The position numbers and the translations under genes are program-made. The notes beneath the pieces were generated by a model that was not told the DNA's origin, did no database searches, and saw only the letters and a list, made by a program, of their open reading frames with translations. A DNA stretch of 64,000 nt from an uncultured Pelagibacteraceae bacterium (lineage in GTDB: Bacteria; Pseudomonadota; Alphaproteobacteria; Pelagibacterales; Pelagibacteraceae). Of this stretch, positions 44,520 through 52,817 are shown one piece after another; positions within the stretch are counted from its first letter, which is position 1; the number at the start of each line of letters is the position of its first letter. The stretch covers positions 22,181-86,180 of the forward strand of contig CABYRT010000007.1 of the NCBI GenBank assembly GCA_902521355.1, read 5' to 3'.

Positions 44520-44906
44520 TTATTTGATTACTTTAAATCCAGCAATCTTCATTTGAGAAAATCCACCTTCTACATGTGATATTTTTTCAAACCCCATTTC
44601 TTTTAATGATTTTGTTGCTAAAGCTGATCTCAATCCTCCTGCACAGAACAATACCATTTCTTTATTCATGTCTATCTTGCCTTCTTTAAAGTACGGACTG
44701 TCTGGATCCATCCAAAACTCTAACATTCCTCTAGGAATGTGATGAGAATTTTCTATTCTCCCCATTTTTTCTAATTCTCTGACATCTCGTAGATCAATCA
44801 AATTACATTGATCTTTATTAACCAACTCCAATGCTTCACTAGTTGTTAAAGTTTTAATTTGAGAAAGTGCCTCTGAAACTAATTCTTTTGATGATTTTAT
44901 ACCCAT
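44520..44906 (-). CDS. Rhodanese-domain sulfurtransferase
   Basis: A single-domain rhodanese of 128 residues. The active loop is LFCAGGLRSALATK with the sulfur-carrying Cys, and the preceding LIDLRDVRELEKMG and SHHIPRGMLEFW motifs are typical. I chose the ATG at 44906 (MGIKSSKEL) rather than one 24 bp upstream. It probably moves a sulfane sulfur in the cytosol. The partner is unknown. Confidence 0.87.
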   Translation of the reverse strand: MGIKSSKELVSEALSQIKTLTTSEALELVNKDQCNLIDLRDVRELEKMGRIENSHHIPRGMLEFWMDPDSPYFKEGKIDMNKEMVLFCAGGLRSALATKSLKEMGFEKISHVEGGFSQMKIAGFKVIK

Positions 44907-44935
44907 ATAATTTAAGATAATACATATCAAAATAA

Positions 44936-45904
44936 ATGAAAAAAAACATTATAAAAAAATTATTTATACTAATTGCGAGAAAACTAGGTTTAGAGCTAAT
45001 TGAACAATCCAATCTAAAATTTATTAATAAAGATAATAATAAAAAATCTATAGTTATACCACTTGGTAAAGTTAAATTAACTAGAAAAGTAAGGGATTTA
45101 TTAATAATTTTTAGAACTAATATTGATATTTTAATATGGGATCAAAACAAAAAAAGAATATTTGAAGCTGATAAAATAGAATACTCGAAAAGATGTTTGA
45201 TATCATTAATAAAATCTATGAAATCACTTTCTTCTTTAAGAAATGATATAAAATTAAAATTATTAGTAATTGATAATAGTTTGGATACATCTGATAATAA
45301 TGAATTCAAAAACATTCTTGATAAAAGCGTTATTGATTATAAAATTATAAATCACAAAAATGATGAATATAAGAACAAAATTCAATTTGATAGTAACAAA
45401 GAAACTTTTAGTAATCTCTCTAGCCTGTTAAAATGTTATGAAACAGCTAAGTTTGAAGTTAAAGATTTGGTCTATTTTGTTGAGGATGATTATATTCACG
45501 AGGAAAAATGTCTTGTTGAAATGATCGAAACATATGAGAGATTATCATCACAATTAAAAAGAGAAATATTTGTTTGTCCTTCAGATTATCCATACTTATA
45601 CACAGATATTGATCAATCAAAAATATTTGCTGGCAGTAATCGACATTGGAGATCTATAAACAAAGTTTTATGTACTTTTTTAGTTTCAAAGGAACACCTA
45701 TCAAAATATTGGGATAATTTTAATAAGACTTGTTTAATTAGAAATGATCCATTTGAGAAACACATAAATGAAATTTTTACTAAAGAAATATGTATATCGC
45801 CTTTAAAATCTTTGGCAGTTCATATAACAAATATTAATTCATCATATGGTTTATCGCCATATATTAATTATATGAAACTATGGAAAGAAAATGAAAATGT
45901 CTAA
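44936..45904 (+). CDS. Putative GT-A-type glycosyltransferase
   Basis: A 322-residue protein with an N-terminal basic amphipathic region (MKKNIIKKLFILIARKLG) that could attach to the membrane. The middle resembles a GT-A fold: a strand (KLKLLVIDNSLDTSDN) followed by a segment ending in LVYFVEDDYIHEEKCL, whose Glu-Asp-Asp stands where the metal-binding DxD usually is. The C-terminal half has a HWRSINKVLCTFL region. The donor and acceptor sugars are unknown. Its last codons overlap the peroxiredoxin start. Confidence 0.6.
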   Translation: MKKNIIKKLFILIARKLGLELIEQSNLKFINKDNNKKSIVIPLGKVKLTRKVRDLLIIFRTNIDILIWDQNKKRIFEADKIEYSKRCLISLIKSMKSLSSLRNDIKLKLLVIDNSLDTSDNNEFKNILDKSVIDYKIINHKNDEYKNKIQFDSNKETFSNLSSLLKCYETAKFEVKDLVYFVEDDYIHEEKCLVEMIETYERLSSQLKREIFVCPSDYPYLYTDIDQSKIFAGSNRHWRSINKVLCTFLVSKEHLSKYWDNFNKTCLIRNDPFEKHINEIFTKEICISPLKSLAVHITNINSSYGLSPYINYMKLWKENENV

Positions 45905-46358
45905 AATAACACAAAAAAGAGCACCAAATTTTAAATTACCTTCTACAAATACTGGTAATTTTGAATTAAATAAAATTAAAAGTAAATATAAAGTTTTATA
46001 TTTCTATCCAAAGGATAATACACCAGGTTGCACTGTTGAAACTAAAGACTTCAATTCTCTACTTTCACAATTTAAAAAACTAGATTGCGAAGTTATTGGT
46101 ATTTCTAAAGATAGTATGGAAAGTCATGAAAAATTTAGAGATAAATTTAAAATTAAGTTTGATTTGGTAGCAGACGTTAAAAAAGAAGCGATAAAAGCTT
46201 ATAAAGTTTGGGGTAAAAAAAAATTCATGGGTAGAGAATTTATGGGATTAATAAGAAGCACATTTTTAATAAAAGACGATAAAATTATTAAAGAGTGGCG
46301 TTCAGTAAAAGTTAAAGACCACGCAAAAGAAGTATTAGAATTTTTAAAAACAGTTTAA
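45891..46358 (+). CDS. bcp: Thiol peroxidase of the BCP/PrxQ group
   Basis: A 155-residue peroxiredoxin. The peroxidatic Cys is in DNTPGCTVETKDF; in most PrxQ enzymes a resolving Cys sits five residues later, but a Lys is there instead (ETKDF), so another Cys (LDCEVIGIS) or an external thiol must act. It reduces peroxides with thioredoxin. The ATG at 45891 or 45897 could be used; both lie within the end of the preceding gene. A strong terminator follows. Confidence 0.92.
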   Translation: MKMSKITQKRAPNFKLPSTNTGNFELNKIKSKYKVLYFYPKDNTPGCTVETKDFNSLLSQFKKLDCEVIGISKDSMESHEKFRDKFKIKFDLVADVKKEAIKAYKVWGKKKFMGREFMGLIRSTFLIKDDKIIKEWRSVKVKDHAKEVLEFLKTV

Positions 46359-46360
46359 TA

Positions 46361-46391
46361 AAAAAAGGCCCCATTTAAGGGGCCTTTTTAG
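46361..46391. terminator. Bidirectional rho-independent terminator between bcp and amt
   Basis: A perfect 9-11-bp hairpin, AAAAAGGCCCC pairing with GGGGCCTTTTT across the loop ATTTAA, with A-runs and T-runs on both sides. It lies between the stops of the convergent bcp-like and ammonium-transporter genes and should end transcription in both directions. Confidence 0.88.
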
Positions 46392-46416
46392 TTTAACTTA
46401 AGGGAGGGAGTTAAAT

Positions 46417-47718
46417 TTAGTCTCTTATTGCGTAAGCTATCACGCCAGTTTCGGTTACGTCTGTACCTTTCAGTTCAGCCTCTTTACTTAATCTGATTCC
46501 CATAGTGTTTTTCATAATTGCCCATACAATGTACGACACTACGAAAACAAATGCGTTTATCGAGATTACACCGATTAACTGTGCACTAAAGTTTGCATCA
46601 GAGTTTGTTAGTGGAACAGCTAATGTTCCCCAAACTCCAGCAAATAAGTGAGCTGGTATTGCACCAACAACATCATCAATTTTAAATGAGAATAATAGTT
46701 TTGTTCCAAACACTACTATTAATCCACCAATTGCACCAATGAATATTGCTGCTATAGGTGCTGGCGCTAGCGGTTCAGCTGTTATTGCAACTAATCCACC
46801 AATCGCACCGTTAAGCATTTGAACTACATCAGTTTTACCATACATTAATCTAGTAATAACTGCTGCAGCTAAAACACCACCACACGCTGCTAAGTTTGTA
46901 TTAATAAATATATTAGATACTGCTACTGCATCATCGAAAGTTCCCATAGCAAGCTGTGAACCTCCGTTGAAACCGAACCAACCTAACCATAAAATAAATA
47001 CTCCAACTGTTACCAAAGGTATAGAAGAAGCAGCAAATGGTCTCATTGGTTTAGCTGCACCTGATTTATCAAATCTTCCTGTTCTTGCACCTAACAACAT
47101 AGCACCTGCTAAAGCTGCAGCACCACCAGTTGAGTGTACAAGAGTTGAACCAGCAAAATCAGAGAAACCTAAAGCAGCTAACCAGCCACCACCCCACTGC
47201 CATCCCATGACAATTGGATAAATGATTCCTGATAAAATTGCTGCAAATAAGAAGAAAGGCCATAATTTTATTCTTTCTGCTAACGTACCGGATACAATTG
47301 ATACTGTTGTTGCACAGAATACCATTTGGAAATACCAATCCGAACCATCTGCATATCCTGTATCAACAGCACTTGCATCAGACCACGGAGTGAATGTTCC
47401 TATATAACCACCTTCTGGAATTCCATATGCTAGATTATAACCAACCATCCAGAACATAATTCCAGCGATAGAAAATAATCCTATATTTTTTGCACAAATT
47501 ACAGATACACTTTTAGAAGTTACCATTCCTGATTCTAGCATCGCAAATCCGCAAGCCATAAACATGACAAGAAAACCACAAACTAAAAATAGAAATGTAT
47601 TAAAAATAAATCCAACTTCTGCAGAGACTGTAGATTCGGCATAACCTACACTTGTCATGTTTAGTAAGAAAAACAAACTTACTAAAGGACCGACAAGTTT
47701 TTTTAAATGTTTAGTCAT
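46417..47718 (-). CDS. amt: Ammonium transporter
   Basis: A 433-residue Amt/MEP/Rh channel with a cleavable N-terminal signal (ending near GYAES) and 11 membrane segments. The pore landmarks are visible: the conserved Asp-bearing VMFMACGFAMLESG segment, the His of the pair in LVHSTGGAAALAGAMLLGARTGRF (quoted in part) and the matching later PAHLFAGVWGTL. It takes up ammonium, a major nitrogen source in the surface ocean. No glnK (PII) gene is adjacent. A palindrome ATGCA-N5-TGCAT lies at 47795-47809 upstream of its start, which may be a control site. Confidence 0.95.
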   Translation of the reverse strand: MTKHLKKLVGPLVSLFFLLNMTSVGYAESTVSAEVGFIFNTFLFLVCGFLVMFMACGFAMLESGMVTSKSVSVICAKNIGLFSIAGIMFWMVGYNLAYGIPEGGYIGTFTPWSDASAVDTGYADGSDWYFQMVFCATTVSIVSGTLAERIKLWPFFLFAAILSGIIYPIVMGWQWGGGWLAALGFSDFAGSTLVHSTGGAAALAGAMLLGARTGRFDKSGAAKPMRPFAASSIPLVTVGVFILWLGWFGFNGGSQLAMGTFDDAVAVSNIFINTNLAACGGVLAAAVITRLMYGKTDVVQMLNGAIGGLVAITAEPLAPAPIAAIFIGAIGGLIVVFGTKLLFSFKIDDVVGAIPAHLFAGVWGTLAVPLTNSDANFSAQLIGVISINAFVFVVSYIVWAIMKNTMGIRLSKEAELKGTDVTETGVIAYAIRD

Positions 47719-47814
47719 TTAACCTCCATTGTTAAAAAGAGGTTCTTATAATTTTAAAATAAATAAAAACTAATGATTGTTGTTAAAAATAGATATGCAG
47801 TTTTTGCATGTAGA

Positions 47815-47858
47815 AACAGCCTTTATTAAGAATTTTTCTATTCCTAATAAAGGCTGTT
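47815..47858 (-). terminator. Hairpin terminator downstream of the HU gene
   Basis: A perfect 14-bp inverted repeat (arms AACAGCCTTTATTA and TAATAAAGGCTGTT) around a 16-base AT-rich loop, beginning 10 bp after the hup stop. The following T-run on the minus strand is short (TTT), so termination may be moderate. It also separates hup from the amt promoter region. Confidence 0.65.
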
Positions 47859-47867
47859 AAATGAGAT

Positions 47868-48143
47868 TTACTTGTTAAATACTTCTTTAAGTGCTTTAGC
47901 AGGTAAAAACTTTACCTTTTGAGAAGCAGCGATTTGGATTTGCTCTCCAGTTCTTGGATTACGTCCAATTCGGGCTTTTCTTTTAGCCACTTTATATGTA
48001 CCAAAACCTGCAATCTTTACAGAATCGTCGTTTTTCAACGCATCTAGTATAGTATTCGTAATAGTATCAAAAGTACGCTCTGCATCAGCTTTACTTTGAT
48101 TTAACGAACCAGCTAGCTTTGCTACTAATTGTTTTTTGTTCAT
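47868..48143 (-). CDS. hup: HU-family DNA-binding protein
   Basis: A 91-residue histone-like protein, the standard HU length. The beta-arm motif is GRNPRTGEQIQI around residues 58-70, preceded by FGTYKVAKRKAR. It starts MNKKQLVAKLAGSLNQSKAD, typical of HU-beta. It bends and packs DNA as a homodimer or with another HU. A ribosome-binding site (GGAGC) precedes the start. Confidence 0.95.
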   Translation of the reverse strand: MNKKQLVAKLAGSLNQSKADAERTFDTITNTILDALKNDDSVKIAGFGTYKVAKRKARIGRNPRTGEQIQIAASQKVKFLPAKALKEVFNK

Positions 48144-48295
48144 TTTAGCTCCGGTTTTAAAGGTTTATGAAACTATACTTAACAAAATCATTGATAATTC
48201 AAGCTTTTTTTTAGTATATATTTTTTTTTGAACAACAATATATAGTGGTAAAAAAAGTCAATAAATACAATGTTTTTTTAGCTATTAAAAAAGCC

Positions 48296-49405
48296 TTAAA
48301 ATAAGCCTAAATCTTTAAGGTCGTTAAATGTTGCGAAAAACATCAAAGATAACAACAAAAACATTCCGATTCGAAAAAAACCTTCCTGTGTTTTTTGACT
48401 TAAAGGACGACCTAAAACTTTTTCAAATGCGTAAAACATGAGATGTCCTCCGTCTAATAAAGGTATGGGAAACAAGTTAATTAATCCTAAACTTATTGAA
48501 ATATAAGCCATCATGCTGACAAAAGGTATAATTCCAAATTCTGCTACTTGACCAGAAATTTTAGCAATTCTAATTGGACCACCCAATTGAGAGCTGTCCC
48601 CTGCTCCTGTAAACATTGATCCAAGATATTTAAGTGACGAAGTTGTTACAAAATAAACTTCATTAAATGATTGAAGTAAAGCTTGTGCAGGTCCAAGTTT
48701 TTTGTGTGTTATTTGATTGTTATAAGGACTAAGTTTAATACCCACCATCCTTTTCTTTAATTTGTTTCCTAATTCATCAACGCTATCAACAAAATTTGGC
48801 TTAACTTTTAAAATTATCTCCTGGTCATATCTTGAAACTTTAAAATCAATAAATTCTGATGTTGACATTGCTATTAATTTAGAAACATCAAGAATACTCT
48901 CTACTTTTGTATTATCTATTTCAAGAATGACATCATTTTTTTGCATACCAGCAACTTCTGCTGGGCTATCTTTTAATACTTCATCAATTACAGCTGGTGT
49001 AAAATCTTTACCTGCAAACATATATATGAACGTAAAAATGACTAAAGCTAAAATAAAATTAGCCAATGGTCCTCCAGCAACAATTAATGCTCTTTGATAA
49101 AGAGGTTTTGTTACAAACAATTTGTGTTGGTCCTCTTTGCTATATTTTTTTAGTAGCTCCTCTTGATCTGCTTGTGAAAATACATTCCTATCTCCAAAAA
49201 ATTTTACATATCCGCCTAGTGGTATCCAACAAACTTTCCATCTAGTTCCTGATTTATCATTCCATCCAAATAATTCTCGACCAAAACCTATTGAAAAATC
49301 TGTTACACCAACACCATATCTTTTCGCAAAATAATAGTGTCCATATTCATGAATGAAAACAACAACAACGATTAATACAATAAATGGTAATACAAAATTA
49401 AGCAT
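48296..49405 (-). CDS. rseP: RIP metalloprotease (site-2 protease, M50)
   Basis: A 369-residue intramembrane protease. The zinc site is FIHEYGHYYFAKRYG near residue 22 (HExxH), and the second conserved region is NLFPIPLLDGGHLMF near 315. A PDZ domain lies between (about residues 125-205, with EVAGMQKNDVILEIDNT). It cleaves anti-sigma or other membrane proteins after an initial cut, part of envelope-stress signalling. The 152-bp gap after its stop towards hup holds only T-rich runs and nothing else recognisable. Confidence 0.93.
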   Translation of the reverse strand: MLNFVLPFIVLIVVVVFIHEYGHYYFAKRYGVGVTDFSIGFGRELFGWNDKSGTRWKVCWIPLGGYVKFFGDRNVFSQADQEELLKKYSKEDQHKLFVTKPLYQRALIVAGGPLANFILALVIFTFIYMFAGKDFTPAVIDEVLKDSPAEVAGMQKNDVILEIDNTKVESILDVSKLIAMSTSEFIDFKVSRYDQEIILKVKPNFVDSVDELGNKLKKRMVGIKLSPYNNQITHKKLGPAQALLQSFNEVYFVTTSSLKYLGSMFTGAGDSSQLGGPIRIAKISGQVAEFGIIPFVSMMAYISISLGLINLFPIPLLDGGHLMFYAFEKVLGRPLSQKTQEGFFRIGMFLLLSLMFFATFNDLKDLGLF

Positions 49406-49446
49406 TTATTAAATTATACAATAATTAAGTTTTTAATAAACATCAA

Positions 49447-50877
49447 TTATTTCAATTTCCATGCAATTATTGGTGATAAAGTTGCCGCAATAAATGAACA
49501 AAATAAAAGAGATTGAGAAATATAAGATGGCGCTAAATCCATTGGCAAAATTATGCCAAATAGTATTGATTTAGAAAAATCAGGACTTGGGAAAAATAAT
49601 AGTCCTGCAATTAATCCTATTAATATAGAAACATATGCATTTTTTTCATCATAAGATTTAGAATAAAAAGTGTAAAAAACACTTAGAACAGCCGCACAAC
49701 AAAATAAATCTGCTATTAAGAATAAATAAAGAATACTAAATCCTTTTGATGAAACTAAAAAAGCTATAACCGAAAGAAAAATAACAAATTGTTTTGAAAT
49801 ATTTAAATGATTATTTTTTAAATTTAATACTTTATCTATATCTACTATTACCAAACTTGAAATAGCATTTATTAAAGTATCAATACTACTTATTGTTAAA
49901 GAGATAGCTAAAATTATTACAATGACTGAAAATATTATTAAATTTTCATTTAATAAAATTGAGAAAAATGCAAGATCAGGTATGACATTATTATCTTGAG
50001 AGACAGCCACTAAACCACTAAATCCCATAAAAAAGACTATTGGTAATATTATTAAAAATGAAAATATTAAACTTTTTTTTAAAACCTCGTAATTTTTTGC
50101 AGCATAAACTCTCTGCCAATTACCTTGATGAAAAAGATTAGTTGCAGCAACAGCTATAAAGAAAGTTAAACCGGCAGTATAATTTGGAAGATAACTAAAA
50201 CTTAACAAATGCGGATTATTATTTTTAATAATTTCAAAATTAAATTCGTTTGTTTCAATTGAGGTGATAAAAATTAAACTAATTATTAAAAGTGCTGTAA
50301 ATACAAAAAATTGAATATTATCTGTGATTAAAGATGCTCTTAACCCTCCATACAATGTGTAAATTAACGAACATGATATTACTATTAAAGAGGTAATCCA
50401 CAATTCAGTGCCAGATATGTAATTAATTAAAAAAGCTACAGCAGTAACTTCAGCAATTAAAAAGATTGTCATATAAAAAATAGAAAAAACTAAAATAAGT
50501 TTATAAAGATTTGGTCCAAATCTTAATCTTATTATTTCAATAATACTTTTGCCTTGCGGATAACTAGTTCTAAATTTTTTACCAAGATAAATTAAAATAA
50601 AAAGTGGAAATGCAGTTCCTAGTGAGTAACCAATCACTGCACCAATTCCTCCCCATGTTGCTGCTGATGCGGGTCCAAATAAAATCCAAGCACCAAGTGC
50701 TGAAGCAACAAGACTTGTTGTTAAGGATAAAGTTCCAATCGAACGGTTTGCAACTAAATAATTATTAAGTCCTTTAAATTTTTTTGAAAAATAAATTCCA
50801 ATAAAAACAAATATTAGAGAAATTGAAATAATTAATATTATTGCTGATGATTGATTGATTATATTTAAATTATTCAT
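49447..50877 (-). CDS. thiV: Sodium:solute symporter, thiamine-pyrimidine (HMP) uptake candidate
   Basis: A 476-residue, about 13-helix sodium/solute symporter (SSS) family protein. It has the SSS layout, including a glycine-rich early helix (ATWGGIGAVIGYSLGTAFPL) and the later YTLYGGLRASLITDNIQ motif. A TPP riboswitch lies directly in front of it, so the gene is controlled by thiamine diphosphate. SAR11 carries an SSS gene called thiV with this arrangement and takes up the thiamine pyrimidine precursor HMP; the identification here rests on that match. Substrate by homology, not shown by this sequence. Confidence 0.88.
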   Translation of the reverse strand: MNNLNIINQSSAIILIISISLIFVFIGIYFSKKFKGLNNYLVANRSIGTLSLTTSLVASALGAWILFGPASAATWGGIGAVIGYSLGTAFPLFILIYLGKKFRTSYPQGKSIIEIIRLRFGPNLYKLILVFSIFYMTIFLIAEVTAVAFLINYISGTELWITSLIVISCSLIYTLYGGLRASLITDNIQFFVFTALLIISLIFITSIETNEFNFEIIKNNNPHLLSFSYLPNYTAGLTFFIAVAATNLFHQGNWQRVYAAKNYEVLKKSLIFSFLIILPIVFFMGFSGLVAVSQDNNVIPDLAFFSILLNENLIIFSVIVIILAISLTISSIDTLINAISSLVIVDIDKVLNLKNNHLNISKQFVIFLSVIAFLVSSKGFSILYLFLIADLFCCAAVLSVFYTFYSKSYDEKNAYVSILIGLIAGLLFFPSPDFSKSILFGIILPMDLAPSYISQSLLFCSFIAATLSPIIAWKLK

Positions 50878-50880
50878 TTT

Positions 50881-50946
50881 CCCTTTCTGAATTACCGGAC
50901 AGGTTCTAAGGGTATTTCTCAGCCTTCTGGCACCCCATTTGCAACT
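50881..50946 (-). promoter_or_regulatory. TPP riboswitch (THI box) in front of the symporter gene
   Basis: On the minus strand the sequence reads GGGGTGCC, then AGAA and GGCTGAGAAATACCC, then GAACCTGTCCGG and TAATTC, the conserved TPP aptamer. The thiamine-pyrimidine pocket is CTGAGA (plus 50917-50922), and the pyrophosphate-binding part is near plus 50893-50905. The P3 stem is only GCC/GGC with an AGAA loop, a minimal form. AGGG lies a few bases before the ATG at 50877, and an internal CCCTT is complementary to it, so translation control by hiding the ribosome-binding site is plausible. Confidence 0.92.
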
Positions 50947-50957
50947 TATTTCAAAGA

Positions 50958-51701
50958 TTAAATGAAATCAATTATTAACTTAGCGCTACTAACAAGAATT
51001 AAAGCGTAAATGATATTATAAAATAAATTTTCCTCAATTATTTTAAGTAATTTGTAACCTATAAAAATTCCAATAAGCGCTAGGGGAAAGAGAGTAACTG
51101 ATTGATATAAAGTATCAAAATTCATCATAGATAAATAAACATACAGAGGAAGCTTAATTAGATTAACACAACTAAAAAAAATAATTCTTGTGCCAACATA
51201 AATTTCTTTTTTCATTCTTAGTGGAAGCAAATAAAGACTTGTTGGGGTTCCTCCCGCATGAACACAAAAACTTGAAAAACCAGCAATGGATGAACAAATA
51301 GCCCCTTTAAAAAAGTTTTTTTTTGCCGGTATAGTTTTTTCTTTTTTAAATAGAAAATAATGACCAGAAAATAAAAAACCCATTATTCCAACAATTAACT
51401 TAAGCAAATCCTCAGAAAAATAAGTAAATGTAAATGAGCCAATTATTATTCCAATAGCTGCAAATGGAACTATTAATTTAAGTGTTCCAAAATCAAACTC
51501 TCTTCTAAATCTATAAACTGCAATAATGTCTGAAAAAATTAATATTGGTAAAATAATTGCAAGTGCTTGATTTAATGGCATTACTACTGTCATTAATGGA
51601 ACTGAAATTAATGATATTGATCCACCTAAACCTGATTTAGCAATTCCATATAATACGATAGCTGGAACAACGCTAACAAAGAATAATAAATTTATCTCCA
51701 T
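50958..51701 (-). CDS. TSUP-family membrane permease
   Basis: A 247-residue, eight-helix TauE/SafE-type protein. The first repeat has AKSGLGGSISLISVPLMTVVMP near residue 22 (quoted in part) and the second has AICSSIAGFSSFCVHAGGTP near 135. Typical TSUP length. These proteins export sulfite, sulfoacetate or other small anions. It follows two small membrane proteins and an ABC-2 exporter on the same strand. It is not next to the sulfonate genes, so its substrate is open. Confidence 0.85.
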   Translation of the reverse strand: MEINLLFFVSVVPAIVLYGIAKSGLGGSISLISVPLMTVVMPLNQALAIILPILIFSDIIAVYRFRREFDFGTLKLIVPFAAIGIIIGSFTFTYFSEDLLKLIVGIMGFLFSGHYFLFKKEKTIPAKKNFFKGAICSSIAGFSSFCVHAGGTPTSLYLLPLRMKKEIYVGTRIIFFSCVNLIKLPLYVYLSMMNFDTLYQSVTLFPLALIGIFIGYKLLKIIEENLFYNIIYALILVSSAKLIIDFI

Positions 51702-51707
51702 TATAAA

Positions 51708-51872
51708 TTAGAAATATAGTAATAAAGATAAAACCACTAATATTAAAACTAATATGATGACAGCTATGTAATTGAGTTTAATTTTAAATTTGCTTAATAA
51801 AAATTCATTAATTTTTTCCCAGAAAATAATAATTAAAATTAATAGTACTGCTGGAAGAATAAATTTAATCAT
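51708..51872 (-). CDS. Small two-helix membrane protein (54 aa)
   Basis: Starting at the ATG at 51872 (MIKFILPAVLLILIIIFWEK), this 54-residue protein has two membrane helices with a basic hinge (LSKFKIKLN) between them. An upstream in-frame ATG at 51932 would extend it into the preceding gene, which I reject. It resembles the gene just upstream in layout and in the start IxPAxxLILxx. It is followed after 6 bp by the TSUP gene on the same strand. Confidence 0.55.
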   Translation of the reverse strand: MIKFILPAVLLILIIIFWEKINEFLLSKFKIKLNYIAVIILVLILVVLSLLLYF

Positions 51873-51880
51873 AAATCTAT

Positions 51881-52048
51881 TTACATCAAAAAATACATCA
51901 ATCCAAATATAACAAGTATAATTATTATCCAAATTGAAAAATTAGATATCAATTGTTTAATATTTGAGTTTGATCTGAGAAAATTAGGTAGAACTAATAT
52001 TAAGACTAATATTAAAAATATTGCAGGAATTATCTGGTCAACAGTCAA
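51881..52048 (-). CDS. Small two-helix membrane protein (55 aa, TTG start)
   Basis: An open frame beginning with TTG one base after the ABC-2 permease stop (TAA-T-TTG), giving MTVDQIIPAIFLILVLILVL at the start, a short polar hinge (RSNSNIKQLISN) and a second membrane helix (IWIIIILVIFGLMYFL). The layout and the IIPAIFLIL start match the next gene, so the pair may come from a duplication. The start codon is weak, but coupling to the upstream stop helps. Confidence 0.5.
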   Translation of the reverse strand: MTVDQIIPAIFLILVLILVLPNFLRSNSNIKQLISNFSIWIIIILVIFGLMYFLM

Positions 52049-52049
52049 A

Positions 52050-52817
52050 TTAATTTTTTATATTATAACCTTTTTTAAGTATAATTGAGACAAGAGTTAC
52101 ACATACAATTAAAAATATAAACATTGTAGAAATACTTATCCAAATATCAAAATCAGAAACTCCATAAAATGCAAACCTCAGCCCATTAATTAAATATACA
52201 ACAGGATTAAAATAAGTGACTGTTTGCCAGAAACTTGGGAGCATATCTAGCGAATACAAACTTCCACCTAAGAATACCATTGGTGTTATGACAATTGTTG
52301 GTATTATAGACATTTGCTCGAAATTTTTACTAAGAAGTCCAATTAAAAACCCAAACAAAGCAAAAGTAAAAGCAACTAGAATTAATAAGAAAATCATTAG
52401 TAAAGGAAACTTTACATTTACTTCTGCAAAGAAAAGTGAAGTGCAGAAAATTACTGCAGCAACAATTAAGGTTTTAGTTGCACCTGCTCCAACATAAGCA
52501 ATTACAATTTCTACAGTAGAAATTGGAGCTGCTAAAATTTCATAAATTGTTCCATTAAATTTAGGAAAAAAAATTCCAAAAGAAGTGTTACTGATAGATT
52601 GCGTTAATAATGTTAACATCAATAATCCTGGAACTATATAAGAGCCATAACTAATGCCATCAATTTTTTGTACATAATCCCCGATTACCGAGCCGAATAC
52701 TATAAAGTATAATGAAGTAGATAAAACTGGAGAAAGAAGAGATTGTATTAATGTCCTTCTAAATCTGTCCATCTCATGAAAATAAATTGCTCTTAATGCG
52801 TAAAAATTAATCCTCAT
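52050..52817 (-). CDS. ABC-2 type exporter permease
   Basis: A 255-residue permease with about six membrane helices, of the NodJ/YadH type. It begins with a cytosolic amphipathic stretch (RAIYFHEMDRFRRTLIQS), and the conserved PMVFLGGSLYSLDMLPSFWQ region is near residue 180. It works with the adjacent ATPase, whose gene overlaps by 11 bp, to export an envelope component or a drug. The cargo is unknown. Confidence 0.88.
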   Translation of the reverse strand: MRINFYALRAIYFHEMDRFRRTLIQSLLSPVLSTSLYFIVFGSVIGDYVQKIDGISYGSYIVPGLLMLTLLTQSISNTSFGIFFPKFNGTIYEILAAPISTVEIVIAYVGAGATKTLIVAAVIFCTSLFFAEVNVKFPLLMIFLLILVAFTFALFGFLIGLLSKNFEQMSIIPTIVITPMVFLGGSLYSLDMLPSFWQTVTYFNPVVYLINGLRFAFYGVSDFDIWISISTMFIFLIVCVTLVSIILKKGYNIKN

